Below, piece after piece: positions 1-9,429 of a stretch of DNA of 64,000 nucleotides. Each line of letters opens with the position of its first letter. The stretch's first letter is position 1. The DNA is from CAWCKS01 sp963763485. Lineage in GTDB: Bacteria; Pseudomonadota; Alphaproteobacteria; Rhizobiales; Xanthobacteraceae. Position numbers and translations under genes: made by a program. The notes under the pieces are model-generated. The model saw only the letters and a program-made list of their open reading frames with translations, was not told the DNA's origin and ran no database searches. The DNA lies in contig CAVXOW010000007.1 of assembly GCA_963763485.1 (NCBI GenBank), positions 620,001 through 684,000 of the forward strand, given 5' to 3'.

Positions 1-2410
1 TAACGCCATCGTTTACGACGAGGCAGGCAATCATCGCGTAACCGATGATCAGCAATATCTGCCACCACGGCAATGGAACGAGGTCCGGGAGACCGGCGAA
101 CGTGAGGGTGGTACCCACGAGGACGTCTAACGTGAGAGCCGCAATGAGGGTCTTGCTTGGCATTGTCGACCAGAACCAACGTCGCTCCCGCGCAGACACA
201 ACGGAGAACACGGCGAAGTACAACAGCGTCAGGAAGCTGAAAGTGTAGAGGGCGTGGTCATTGGTCGCTAGCGGGAAGCTTGACCAGCCGATCCACAAGA
301 GAAGCAACGTCTCAGCGACCATCACGACACCCAGCGCGACCGACACCAAGACGAAACCGCCGATGTTCCAGGTCTCCGGCTTCCTGGACCATCGCACGTC
401 GTCAGTCGCGAGGGCAATCTTTGCGAAGTCAGTCATGAAGACAAGAAGCAGCATCGCAAAGGCGGAGACGACGAACTTTCCAGTGAACACGAATGCGATG
501 GCCACGAAAGCCGCCTTCAGGATGGTGCGGCTGATCTTGTTGATGATCCAGGTCAGAATGCGCTGATAGATGGTGCGACCCTGCTCGACCAGCGTCACGA
601 TGTTGGTGAGCCCCGGATCGGTCAGGACAACGCTGGCGGCCCCTTTGGCAACGTCGGTCGCTGTGCTGACCGCGATGCCGACTTCGGCCTGACGCAACGC
701 GGGCGCATCGTTAACGCCATCGCCCGTCATGCCGGTCACATGCCCTGCGGCCTGCAGATGCTGCACCACGACGTACTTGTCCTCCGGAAAAACCTCGGCG
801 AAGCCATCGGCACCAGCCAGCAGGTCGACCGTCTTGTTGCTGGCCTCATTGCTCGAGGCCTTTAGATCGGTCACGCGCCGGATGTTGGGCAATCCGACGC
901 CGCGCGCGATTTCACTGGCGACCGCAAGCGCGTCGCCAGTGAGCATTTTCACCCCAACGCCGAGGTCGTGGAGCGAGGCAATCAATTGCTTGGCGTCCGG
1001 TCGCGGTGGATCGTACAGCGTCACCAGTCCGACCAGTGTAAGGCTGTCGGTCTCCGACCCGCGCGCCACTGCCAGTGTCCTGTACCCTTTGAGAGCTGCT
1101 TCGCCGACGCGATCCTCAACCGCCCTGATTGCGGATGGCTCAAGGCCGCAAGCTTGGGCGATGGTTCGGACAGCGCCCTTCATCACGCGCAGCCGCTGCC
1201 CGTTGTGTTCGACCACGGCTTCCGTCCGTCGGCTTTTTGCATCAAAAGGCGCGAACGAGACCGGCGTGACCGGAGGCATCCCATCGAAGATGTGCCGATC
1301 CCGTGCTGCGGCGAGGAAGGCGAGGTCAATCGGGTCCTGATTTGCCTCTTGCGACGCCAGTGCACCGGCAAACAAAACGTCGGATTCCGTTGCTCGTTCC
1401 AGCGGAATCACGCCGGTGACCGCAAGTTGGTTCATCGTGATCGTACCGGTTTTGTCGACGCAGAGTACGTCCATAGTCGCGGCGTCCTCAGCCGCGCTTA
1501 GCCGCGTGACCAGTACGCCGCGCTTGGCCAACTCCTTCGACCCGACCGCCATGCTGACCGTGAACATGACCGGCAGCGCGACCGGCACCGCACTCATCAA
1601 CAGGACGAGCATGAGCGGGACCATCTCGACCAGGGGTACACCTCGGATCAACGACATAACGATCACCACGGCGAGCAGCGTGCCAACGATGACAAACAGC
1701 CAACGAACGACCTTCGCTACCACGGCTTCGATGTGGAGTTTCGGTCGCGCTTCTTGCACGAGTTCCGTCGTCCGACCGAAGTAAGTGTTCGCTCCGGTCA
1801 GCATGACCACGCCGTTGCCTTCTCCCCTCCGCACAATTGATCCCGATGAAAGGGTGTCGCCGGGCGCTTTCTCCGCGTCCTTCAACTCGCCAGTGAGCGC
1901 CGACTGGTCGACGCTCAACGCGCCGGTGAGGAGTTTCACATCAGCCGGAATGATGTCGCCGGAGCGCACCCGGACGATATCGCCGGGGACCAGCTCCAGG
2001 GCGGGAACGACCTGCCAATTCGAATCGCGCCGCACCCGCGCACTGACGCGTAAGCGTTGCCGTAACGTCTCCACCACACCAGCGGCGCGCTGCTCCTGTG
2101 CAAAGCCCAGTATTGCATTGATAACCAGGAGCGCGCTTACCACTGCAAGATCGGAATATTTCCCGAGCACCGCCGACAGGACCATAATCAGTTCCAGCAT
2201 CCACGCCGACAGACCCCAGAATTTCGCGAGAAACGCGAGGACCGGGTGCCCCTTCTGAACGGCCACTTCGTTGGCGCCGTACTGCGTTCGACGGCTTTCT
2301 GCTTCGGTGCGCGTAAGTCCTGTCTCAACATTTACTTGAAGTTTTTTGAGCGTATCGGGAATAGACGCGCGGGCGATATCAAGCTCCACGGCATTCATTG
2401 CGGCCTTCAT
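1..2410 (-). CDS. Plasma-membrane proton-type P-type ATPase (3' end beyond window)
   Basis: This is a cation-pumping P-type ATPase of the plasma-membrane H+-ATPase subfamily, acting in the inner membrane. Reading leftward from ATG 2410, the N-terminal cation-ATPase domain (RTQYGANEV) is followed by the first membrane hairpin, the actuator domain (PGDIVRVRSGD, then DQSALTGE) and the phosphorylation motif DKTGT with its aspartate codon at 1454-1456. The hinge and C-terminal membrane helices follow until the sequence runs off the left edge at about codon 803, so only a short C-terminal piece is missing. ATG 2398 is an alternative start. It is the last gene of the leftward cluster with the usp, amidotransferase and OsmC-like genes. 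The subfamily is well supported; the transported ion is inferred. Confidence 0.9.
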   Translation of the reverse strand, partial: MKAAMNAVELDIARASIPDTLKKLQVNVETGLTRTEAESRRTQYGANEVAVQKGHPVLAFLAKFWGLSAWMLELIMVLSAVLGKYSDLAVVSALLVINAILGFAQEQRAAGVVETLRQRLRVSARVRRDSNWQVVPALELVPGDIVRVRSGDIIPADVKLLTGALSVDQSALTGELKDAEKAPGDTLSSGSIVRRGEGNGVVMLTGANTYFGRTTELVQEARPKLHIEAVVAKVVRWLFVIVGTLLAVVIVMSLIRGVPLVEMVPLMLVLLMSAVPVALPVMFTVSMAVGSKELAKRGVLVTRLSAAEDAATMDVLCVDKTGTITMNQLAVTGVIPLERATESDVLFAGALASQEANQDPIDLAFLAAARDRHIFDGMPPVTPVSFAPFDAKSRRTEAVVEHNGQRLRVMKGAVRTIAQACGLEPSAIRAVEDRVGEAALKGYRTLAVARGSETDSLTLVGLVTLYDPPRPDAKQLIASLHDLGVGVKMLTGDALAVASEIARGVGLPNIRRVTDLKASSNEASNKTVDLLAGADGFAEVFPEDKYVVVQHLQAAGHVTGMTGDGVNDAPALRQAEVGIAVSTATDVAKGAASVVLTDPGLTNIVTLVEQGRTIYQRILTWIINKISRTILKAAFVAIAFVFTGKFVVSAFAMLLLVFMTDFAKIALATDDVRWSRKPETWNIGGFVLVSVALGVVMVAETLLLLWIGWSSFPLATNDHALYTFSFLTLLYFAVFSVVSARERRWFWSTMPSKTLIAALTLDVLVGTTLTFAGLPDLVPLPWWQILLIIGYAMIACLVVNDGV

Positions 2411-2510
2411 GGTCGGACGTCTCTTCCCCACCGCAAAATCTGGACTTGCAAACCGCGCGATGCTCACGAATTGGCTTCGAGGGGCTCTACCTGATCGGCC
2501 GACCTTGCTG

Positions 2511-2936
2511 CTATTTCACCAGCGTCACTGGAACGTCGGCCAAATGCAGCAACTGCGTGGCTACTGAGCCTAAAAGCAGGCCGCGCACACCACCCAACCC
2601 TCTGGTTCCCATAATTATCTGCGTGGCGTGCTCCTCGTGAGCTACGCGATTGACTGTTGCCGCAACAGCGCCTCGCTCCGAACGAGTCACGTAGGTAACT
2701 CCTGCCTCTTGGCAGATGGTCACAGCCTCCTGCAACGCTTCCCCGGCTGCCTTGTCTTCTTGCTGCTCGATCCACGACAGCGGCATGATCTCTCCACCTC
2801 CACCCAGGTTGAGAGTTGCCTGATTTTGGACGTTCACGATGACGATACTAGCTCCCATTCCGCCGAATTGATCAATGGCGAGTTTGACCGCCCGGGTCGA
2901 TGCGGGCGAGCCATCAACGGCGACGAGGACTTTCAA
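2511..2936 (-). CDS. Universal stress protein, UspA family
   Basis: A single-domain UspA protein of 141 residues. It begins KVLVAVDGSPAS, the typical first strand, and ends with the ATP-binding signature G-2X-G-9X-G-S in GTRGLGGVRGLLLGS before the last strand PVTLVK, so it should be an ATP-binding type. I chose TTG at 2936 because GGGAGG lies just upstream and the protein then starts at the family's usual first strand; an ATG at 2987 would add 17 residues unlike the family. It lies 52 bp after the amidotransferase and 100 bp before the P-type ATPase on the same strand. Usp proteins commonly sit in microaerobically controlled gene groups, which fits the FixK-like box at 4354-4367. Confidence 0.9.
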   Translation of the reverse strand: MKVLVAVDGSPASTRAVKLAIDQFGGMGASIVIVNVQNQATLNLGGGGEIMPLSWIEQQEDKAAGEALQEAVTICQEAGVTYVTRSERGAVAATVNRVAHEEHATQIIMGTRGLGGVRGLLLGSVATQLLHLADVPVTLVK

Positions 2937-2988
2937 GACTTGCCTCCCTTGAACGCAACGGTAGCGACACTCTGAGCACCCATTCAAA

Positions 2989-3792
2989 CTAGTTTTGCAG
3001 CTGCGTTACGATATGCCCGTTTCGCACCTCGATCGCGGTGCCGCGTTCGAGTGGCTGCCAAGGTTCGTTGCTGAGGGGTACACTTGCGATCAGCACAACG
3101 TTAAGCGCCGTCCCCGCGACACTCACACCTGCTCCGGCGAACGTCAACTCCGCATGCGCGCTGCACTGGCGCCGAAGGATCCATAGGCCCGGAGGCTCTA
3201 TAACGCCGGGACGCTGTGTTCGCCTGTCAGCATAGATAAAAAGGTACCCGTCGGACGCGTAGATGATATTGGCCGGACCATGATCGCGCATTCTGCGCGC
3301 GAACGTCGCAAACTTGGCAAAGTTACGATCGGCGCTTTCGCCGGTTCCACCATTCGCTGCCACACACTCAAGAAAGAGACAGAACGCAGCCTCCGAATCC
3401 GTATCACCAATGGATTGGAAGCGGAGTTCGCTCGCTTTGTCCGGAAACACTGCATCGTCGAGGTAACCGTTGTGGGCGAATACGTGCACGCGCCCGCCCA
3501 ATTCGCGCACGAATGGCTGCGTGTTCGCAAGCTTGATCCCACCCCTCGTTGCATGACGGATATGGGAAATCACCGTGTCGCTTTGGATCGGGTGATCCTG
3601 CAAGCATTGTACCCATGGGGAGAAAGCGGCCGCAAACTCTTCGCGAAAGAGGCGCACGTCACGTCCTTCGAGAAATGCGGCGCCCCAGCCGTCGCGATGG
3701 ATACCGGTATTGCCACCGCGGCTCGCCAGCTCGGCGAACGAAAGTTTGATGTCAACCGGTGCACTCGCACTCAAGGCAAACAGCTCACACAT
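2989..3792 (-). CDS. Class II glutamine amidotransferase (YafJ-like)
   Basis: An Ntn-type glutamine amidotransferase of 267 residues. The start is set at 3792, not the neighbouring ATG 3795, because MCELFALS puts the catalytic cysteine at position 2, as the family requires once the initiator Met is removed. Further signatures are GNTGIHRDGWG, the RHATRGG strand near residue 80 and the FAHNGYLDD loop. There is no second synthase domain, so this is the stand-alone YafJ/GATase_6 type, whose acceptor substrate is generally unknown. It lies 45 bp downstream of the OsmC-like gene and upstream of usp, in what looks like one transcription unit. Confidence 0.85.
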   Translation of the reverse strand: MCELFALSASAPVDIKLSFAELASRGGNTGIHRDGWGAAFLEGRDVRLFREEFAAAFSPWVQCLQDHPIQSDTVISHIRHATRGGIKLANTQPFVRELGGRVHVFAHNGYLDDAVFPDKASELRFQSIGDTDSEAAFCLFLECVAANGGTGESADRNFAKFATFARRMRDHGPANIIYASDGYLFIYADRRTQRPGVIEPPGLWILRRQCSAHAELTFAGAGVSVAGTALNVVLIASVPLSNEPWQPLERGTAIEVRNGHIVTQLQN

Positions 3793-3836
3793 CAAATGCT
3801 CTCTTGGGATGCGCTGCGCGGCCTGGCGGCCTGCGG

Positions 3837-4280
3837 CTATTTGAGCACGCGGCCGTCCGGACTCTTGACCGTCACGTTAAAGGGGATGCCCGTCCGAACG
3901 CTTTGCGAGACTGTGCAAAAGTCCTCAAATTGCGCCAGAGCCCGGTCGAGATGGCTAAGCGATTCCGGCGGAACGCCGAGAGTAATTGCAACCTCCATCC
4001 CCAACACGCGCAATCTATTTCTGTCGTTCCGGCCGACCTCGCAGGTCACCGTCGTCATCAGACGGCCCGGATCTTCCTTGAATTTGCTGTTGGCGAAGAG
4101 AAGGCTTGCCGAAAGACAGTTCGCAACGGCAGCAGCCAACAACTGGGTTGGCGAGGGACCAGCGCCGTCGCCGAGTGGCGCCGGCTCGTCCGCCATTGTC
4201 TTTGCGATTGATGGGCCGAAATCGACGAGGAATTTATACTTTTCCTCTCGGGTGACAGTGACGCAAACCCGTTCGTTCAT
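3837..4280 (-). CDS. OsmC-like protein
   Basis: An OsmC/Ohr-superfamily protein of 147 residues. Start ATG 4280 follows a GGAGAG ribosome site; a longer in-frame extension to 4367 is unlike the family. The central helix region PSPTQLLAAAVANCLSASL carries the conserved cysteine (ANC), and CEVGRN may carry the second redox cysteine. Members reduce organic hydroperoxides or bind small thiols, but the substrate cannot be read here. It is the promoter-proximal gene of the leftward cluster and stands 74 bp from a FixK/FNR box. Confidence 0.85.
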   Translation of the reverse strand: MNERVCVTVTREEKYKFLVDFGPSIAKTMADEPAPLGDGAGPSPTQLLAAAVANCLSASLLFANSKFKEDPGRLMTTVTCEVGRNDRNRLRVLGMEVAITLGVPPESLSHLDRALAQFEDFCTVSQSVRTGIPFNVTVKSPDGRVLK

Positions 4281-4353
4281 TTGTGTCTCTCCGCGTCGGC
4301 CTCGCCACATCAGCAGTAACACGGGCAGTTCCTGCCTCCCGAAGCCAAGCACA

Positions 4354-4367
4354 TTGATCCACATCAA
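4354..4367. promoter_or_regulatory. FixK/FNR-type box
   Basis: TTGATCCACATCAA is a perfect TTGAT-N4-ATCAA palindrome, the consensus bound by FNR/FixK-type CRP-family regulators in alphaproteobacteria. It ends 74 bp upstream of the OsmC-like start codon, a position suitable for activation of the leftward cluster under low oxygen. Binding is inferred from the match alone. Confidence 0.75.
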
Positions 4368-4603
4368 GAAGTAACGTCGCTCAGTGACGGCCTCTGCTAT
4401 TTCAAGCGTTGCGGGACGACGGCGTCTCTGGAAGGGGCGGGAACCGGCGGGACGCCGGCTTAGCGGCCCGCAAACACCAAGTTAGGGCTGGTTCGCTTCT
4501 CTTCTCCCCGACGAGTTACAAGAAAAGTCGGTTAGGCACGTATATCGAACCACTGCCACTCTTAGTTCAACATCGGCAATGCTTGGCTAAACGAACGGGA
4601 ACA

Positions 4604-5251
4604 TCAATGACATTCGTCGCCGCATTCCTCGCGCTGCCACGCCTCGTGGGCCTCTTTTACGAGGAAGCCAACGATGCCGAGCGATGTCACAGCATCGACC
4701 CACCACAAGCCAGTGAGCAGCTGAGCGAGCAGTCCGATTACAACGACGAATGAGAGCCAGCCACAGGTAATACTTTCGACCGCGTCGGCGCGCAGGGCGC
4801 GGCTTCCGAGCTTTTCAGCAATAACAAGCTTGCGTTTGGCGAGCACATACATGATCGGAATTGCGCCGAGAGCGATGGCCAAGCCGAGGGACGAAAACTC
4901 GCCGCCCGCGCGAGTCCAGAGACTCCATGCCGCGCTGGCGACAACATAAAGGGCAAGCACGAAGAGCAAAGTGCCGCCAATCTTGCTTGCGAGTTCTTCG
5001 GCGAACTCGGAAAACTCCTGTCCATGCCGAAGTTCCACTGCCAGTCGCCAGATCAGGACGCCGGCCGACGCAAGCTCGATCAGGCTATCAAGACCAAACG
5101 CCAGCAAGGTAATGCTGTGCGCCAGGACGCCGGAAGCAAGCGCGACGGCGGCTTCGATCGTCATCCAGGCGACCGTGATCCACTCAAGCAAGAACGCTTC
5201 TTTGACGAGGAGCTGGCGGTCCGTTGTTTGGTTGGCTTCACCAACACTCAT
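4604..5251 (-). CDS. Cation transporter, CDF-like membrane domain
   Basis: A 215-residue membrane protein with about six hydrophobic segments resembling the transmembrane half of cation diffusion facilitators. LLAFGLDSLIELASA and LRADAVESITCGW correspond to the family's two metal-site helices, with acidic residues in place. The cytoplasmic C-terminal metal-binding domain of ordinary CDF exporters is absent, and the protein instead ends in EECGDECH, which could bind metal. The start is supported by GAGGAAGAAGG upstream of ATG 5251. It is divergent from the NRAMP gene, suggesting a metal-homeostasis pair. The metal is not known. Confidence 0.8.
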   Translation of the reverse strand: MSVGEANQTTDRQLLVKEAFLLEWITVAWMTIEAAVALASGVLAHSITLLAFGLDSLIELASAGVLIWRLAVELRHGQEFSEFAEELASKIGGTLLFVLALYVVASAAWSLWTRAGGEFSSLGLAIALGAIPIMYVLAKRKLVIAEKLGSRALRADAVESITCGWLSFVVVIGLLAQLLTGLWWVDAVTSLGIVGFLVKEAHEAWQREECGDECH

Positions 5252-5452
5252 GAGACCTTCTTCCTCACGGGAGTAGTTGGCGCAACACTACCCGGATTTG
5301 GTGCCGTTGTGACTGCCGGTGTTGAAAAACGGGCGGTGATTTTTCGACTGCTGCGAAAATTGCTTGACGCCCGCTGAGCGCTGCTTGATCGATTCGATTT
5401 TGTTGTATTTGGTTGATCGTGCGGTCAGTCACTGTTCTTTGAAATCGTTCTA

Positions 5453-6705
5453 ATGAAAAGTACGGAGCTCTCCCGTCTGCCGCTGTGGCGGCACCTGACT
5501 TGGCATCGCTTTGCGATCGTCGCCGGACCGGGCATCGTGGTGATGCTCGCGGATACCGATGCCGGCAGCGTGATCACTGCTGCGCAAAGCGGGGCAGAGT
5601 GGGGTTACCAGCTTCTGTTGTTGCAACTCGTGCTAGTGCCGATCCTGTACATCGTGCAGGAGCTGACCGTACGCCTCGGCATTGTCGAGCAGAAGGGCCA
5701 CGCCGAACTTATCCGCGATCACTTCGGCAAGGGCTGGGCATGGTTATCGGTGGCGACGTTGGTGGTCGCCTGTGTCGGTGCTCTGTTGAGCGAACTCAGC
5801 GGGCTCGCGGGTGTCGGTCTGCTGATGGGGGTGCCGGCACCCGTCACCATGACGCTGATCGTCGCCGTGCTGATTCTTATGGCGTATCGCGGTTCATATC
5901 TCGCTGTCGAGCGGATAGCGATCGCGGTTGGGGCATTTGAGCTCGTGTTCTTGTTGGTCGCTTGGCGGGCCAACCCTGAAATCGCCGCGATGGCTTCCGG
6001 TGCATTCGATATCGCTTGGCGTGAACCGAAATACCTCTATCTGGTCGCCGCCAACATTGGCGCGGTGATCATGCCGTGGATGGTGTTTTACCAGCAGTCC
6101 GCAGTGGTAGAAAAAAGCTGACGCTTGATGATTTGCCCGCAGCGCGGCTCGACACGGCGTTTGGCGCTGTGGTGACGCAAGTCATCATGGCAGCGATCCT
6201 GATTGCCACGGCCGCGACGCTTGGAGGCACGACGCAGTCGGGTTCACTCGATACGGTGCAGCAGATCGCCCAGGCAATCACGCCGTTTCTCGGCGAAGCC
6301 ACCGGCAAGCTGCTATTTGGTCTCGGATTATCCGGTGCTGCCGTTGTAGCAACCATCGTCGTCACGCTGACCGCAGCGCGCACCCTGAGCGAAGTTCTCG
6401 GTACCAAGCATTCGCTGGAGCACGAGCCGCATGAAGCTCCCTGGTTCTACGGCATCTATGCTGTGACTCTGATCGCCGGAGCACTGATTGTGGCCTCCGG
6501 CGTCAACCTTGTCAGCTTGAGCGTTGGTGTGCAGGTGATGAATGCCCTGTTGCTGCCGATCGTGCTGGGCTTTCTGTATCTGCTGGCCCGCAGGCTTCCA
6601 CAACGTTATCGACTGCAGGGATCCTATGCCGCCCTGGTTGCGATCATTATCGCGGCCACGATGGTCTTCGGGGTTTATTCTGGGCTTTCGGGCTTGTGGG
6701 GCTGA
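5453..6705 (+). pseudogene. NRAMP-family divalent metal transporter, frameshifted
   Basis: An NRAMP transporter, which imports Mn2+ or Fe2+ with protons across the inner membrane. The N-terminal half (222 residues) has the hallmark region GPGIVVMLADTDAGSV in helix 1, where NRAMP proteins normally have DPGN. The reading then stops at 6119-6121 just after QQSAVVEK. The rest continues one frame back as KKLTLDDLPAARLDT through the remaining helices to 6705. The break lies in a run of six A at about 6110-6115; one more A would restore a single protein of about 417 residues. It could be a sequencing error, a real mutation or slippage in the A run. Both halves look conserved. Confidence 0.8.
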
Positions 6706-6814
6706 AACTCCACGGCGAATCTCCGTCGCAGCGTCAATCGGAGTTGACAAGAATCTCCCGAAGCATGGTTTATCGGACAACCTTCTATTTGACGAAATGA
6801 GGGTAGGCGAGGAA

Positions 6815-7687
6815 ATGGCCGAGGTCTGCACTGAAGGTCTTGATACCGGCTTCGTGACATTGGGTTACGCCAAGGTTGCGGTACTCGGTGTGCTGCAGGG
6901 GATCACCGAATTGTTGCCGATATCGTCGACGGCCCACATGCGAGTGGTGCCAGCGTTGTTCGGCTGGCAAGATCCCGGATCGGCGTTCTCCGCCGCCATG
7001 CAGCTCGCGGCATTGGCGGCCGTCGTAAGCTATTTCTGGAGCGACATCCGGGAACTGACGACCGGGTCCTTACGCGCTATCGCTCGCCGGCAGTTCGGCG
7101 ACCGTCATCTTCGCTTTTCTGCCTGGGTCGCACTCGCGACAATACCGATCGGGATTGCTGGTTTGGCGCTGGCCAAGACGTTGAACGCCTGCGGCTCAAC
7201 GCTGCGCAGTCTCAGCGTCATCGGCTGGGCTTGTCTGGTGATGGCGCTCCTTCTTGCGGCAGCCGAAGTTTACGCGCGTCACAAGCGCACGATCGCCAAC
7301 GTAACCCTGGCTGATGCGATGATGGTCGGCATCGCGCAGGTCGGCGCGCTGATCCCCGGTGTGTCACGTTCCGGCTCCACATTAACCGCGGCTCTCGCCC
7401 TCGGCTTCAAACGGGACGAGGCAGCCCGATTTTCGTTCCTCCTCGGATTGCCTGCCATTGCCTTGGCTGGGTTCAAGGAGTTGTGGGAGTTTCACAAGGC
7501 GCACCTCGATGCGCATGGATGGTCCGTCCTCACCGTTGGCGTAGTGGTCGCCTCGGTTTCGGCATTTGTTGCCATCTGGAGCCTGATGCGCGTGCTTGAG
7601 CGCTTCTCGGCCTGGCCGTTCGTGATCTATCGCGGTGTGCTTGGCGTCGTTCTTCTCGTTGGAGCCACGATGGGCTGGTTCCTGTGA
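6815..7687 (+). CDS. uppP: Undecaprenyl-diphosphatase UppP (BacA)
   Basis: Recycles undecaprenyl pyrophosphate to the monophosphate for cell-wall and polysaccharide synthesis, acting in the inner membrane. Both active-site regions are present: QGITELLPISSTAH near residue 30 and PGVSRSGSTLTAAL near residue 180, between about eight hydrophobic segments. Length of 290 residues is typical. I placed the start at ATG 6815 after AGGCGAGG; ATG 6797 is an in-frame alternative. The neighbours are metal transporters, so this is probably an extra uppP copy, of the kind that can confer bacitracin tolerance; that is inference. Confidence 0.9.
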   Translation: MAEVCTEGLDTGFVTLGYAKVAVLGVLQGITELLPISSTAHMRVVPALFGWQDPGSAFSAAMQLAALAAVVSYFWSDIRELTTGSLRAIARRQFGDRHLRFSAWVALATIPIGIAGLALAKTLNACGSTLRSLSVIGWACLVMALLLAAAEVYARHKRTIANVTLADAMMVGIAQVGALIPGVSRSGSTLTAALALGFKRDEAARFSFLLGLPAIALAGFKELWEFHKAHLDAHGWSVLTVGVVVASVSAFVAIWSLMRVLERFSAWPFVIYRGVLGVVLLVGATMGWFL

Positions 7688-7752
7688 CAGGCACGCGCTG
7701 AAGGGCACGGGTTCGAGGGCGTCGGGTCGACCAGGATCGAGGAGAAGAAGCC

Positions 7753-8178
7753 ATGCGGGTGCTTCTTTGGCTCGCGGAGAAGATTGATCGTCTCAATGAG
7801 GCGTTTGCGTCCATCGTGCGGTGGGCACTGCTCGCCAATGCTTTGCTGATCACCGGCACGGCTTTCAGCCGAAAGCTTTTGTTGATGGCGTGGGCCGATG
7901 CCTTCGATATGCAGTGGCACTTCTTTGCCGCCGTCGTGCTGTGGTTCATCAAGGACATCCGCAGCAAGCCAAAATTTGAAGACAACCTGCGCAACCCGAT
8001 GCTGGCGATGATGTGGGGCTTCTCACTGGCATCTGCGATGTCCGAACCGGGCGGCGCCGGCACTTTGGGGTTCAACCCTGAGATCGCAGAACGAATGAGT
8101 CGCAATGCGGAGTTTACCCGGGTTCAGAATGCACGACTTCCGCGATCCCGGAAATCTCTACTGCGAAATAAGCGTTGA
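7753..8178 (+). CDS. DctQ-like TRAP small permease remnant
   Basis: A 141-residue open frame with a strong site (GGAGAAG) before ATG 7753. The first 60 residues (LAEKIDRLNEAFASIVRWALL, then FDMQWHFFAAVVLWF) resemble helices 1-2 of TRAP-transporter DctQ subunits, including the position of the conserved QW pair. The sequence after residue 75 no longer matches the four-helix family and is rich in basic residues at its end. No DctM or DctP gene follows. I read it as a decayed or recombined dctQ rather than a working permease; an unrelated small membrane protein is possible. Confidence 0.45.
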   Translation: MRVLLWLAEKIDRLNEAFASIVRWALLANALLITGTAFSRKLLLMAWADAFDMQWHFFAAVVLWFIKDIRSKPKFEDNLRNPMLAMMWGFSLASAMSEPGGAGTLGFNPEIAERMSRNAEFTRVQNARLPRSRKSLLRNKR

Positions 8179-8296
8179 GCCGCATCAACTTCGGTGCGAA
8201 AGGGGCAATCACCTGCCTCGCGCCGCAGCGGGCAGAGCGGTGTCATAACAGTCTACCTAGCGAAAGTTGACGCCACACATCATCAAGGGGACATTA

Positions 8297-9100
8297 ATGC
8301 CTGCTGATCCAGTCCTGTGGAGCCTCGATCAACGCGGGGTTGCAACGGTTACGCTGAACCGCCCCGAAGTGAACAACGCTTATGATGCAGGTCTCATCAA
8401 TGGTGTGCTGGCGGCAATGGACGATCTGGGCAAGAAGCCTTCGCTCCGTGTCGTTGTCCTCAAGGGCAATGGCAAGCACTTTCAGGCCGGCGCCGACCTG
8501 AAATGGATCAATGGCGTGCGGCCAAAATCGCCGGCCGACAACGAGGCGGTCTCGCGGGCGACATTTGAAGCTGTGCAGCGCCTGAACAGGCTACCGATTC
8601 CGACGGTGGCGCTGGTGCAAGGCGGCTGTTTCGGCGGCGGCACAGGCATCATTTCCGCTTGCGACGTGGTGATCGCAGCCGATAATGCGATGTTCTCGAT
8701 TACAGAGGTGCGGTGGGGGCTGACGGCTGCGATCATCATTCCGCAGCTTTGCGACGCGATCGGCGTGCGGCAAGTTCGCCGCTATGCGCTGACGGGAGAG
8801 CGCTTCGGCGCCGACGACGCGCGCCGCATTGGCCTCGCGCACGAGGTGGTGCCATTGGCCGATCTGGAAAAAGCCGGAACGAAGGTTGTGGAGCAATTGC
8901 TCGCCAACGGCCCCGAAGCCTTGGCCGAAACCAAGGCGCTAGCGATGGAAAGTTCGTTTGGCGGCATGGGCCTCGATGACGCGGCCTATGCGCGCCTTGT
9001 GCAAATGCATGCAGCCAAGCGCCAGACCAGGGAGGCTGGCGAGGGACTTGCCTCGTTTGCGGAAAAACGGCCAGCCAACTGGGCACTCCGCGAAACATGA
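8297..9100 (+). CDS. Enoyl-CoA hydratase/isomerase family protein
   Basis: A crotonase-fold protein of 267 residues, expected to hydrate or isomerise an enoyl-CoA in the cytoplasm. LNRPEVNNAYDAGL, the oxyanion-hole strand FQAGADLKW and QGGCFGGGTGIISACDVVIA are typical. The acidic residue in SITEVRWGL lies at the position of the catalytic glutamate, suggesting hydratase activity of the methylglutaconyl-CoA hydratase-like group. ATG 8297 follows GGGG and is preferred over an upstream in-frame start at 8267. It has no obvious pathway partners beside it. Confidence 0.85.
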   Translation: MPADPVLWSLDQRGVATVTLNRPEVNNAYDAGLINGVLAAMDDLGKKPSLRVVVLKGNGKHFQAGADLKWINGVRPKSPADNEAVSRATFEAVQRLNRLPIPTVALVQGGCFGGGTGIISACDVVIAADNAMFSITEVRWGLTAAIIIPQLCDAIGVRQVRRYALTGERFGADDARRIGLAHEVVPLADLEKAGTKVVEQLLANGPEALAETKALAMESSFGGMGLDDAAYARLVQMHAAKRQTREAGEGLASFAEKRPANWALRET

Positions 9101-9429
9101 CGCTCGCAACTAGACCGGCGTGCTGGCGTCTTTGGCAGTTGCATTGCTCTCAACAGGCGTTCAACGGAGCGCTTACCGAACACGCTGAATGTTTCCTTCG
9201 CCGACCAGGTCGGCGCCGAGATTTTGGCGCGGCTTGATGGGGGCGCCGCCACAACAGAGGCTGCATGTCGCTCTGGAGCATCGAACTCTCGCTGATCTTG
9301 TCCGCTTCACCCTTGGACGCGACGAGCAGCGATGAGAATAGACGCCGTTGTCGCGCTCTTTGCCGAGGTACTTGCCGCCGCAAGATGACAAGATGCGTAA
9401 TTCGGGCCGAGATCATTTGAGCAACCCTC
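9101..9429. other. Non-coding or decayed stretch
   Basis: No convincing gene. Two leftward frames of 72-93 codons, rich in Arg, Ser and Cys, overlap here but match no family I recognise. The composition (many Arg codons in both) suggests a frame-broken former coding region rather than a promoter. Confidence 0.4.

Noticed and set aside
6100..6125. Programmed -1 frameshift at the NRAMP A-run
   Set aside because: The zero-frame codons (GAA AAA AGC) do not give the tandem slippery pairing of A AAA AAG, no clear downstream stimulator was identified, and many other genes in the window show indels.
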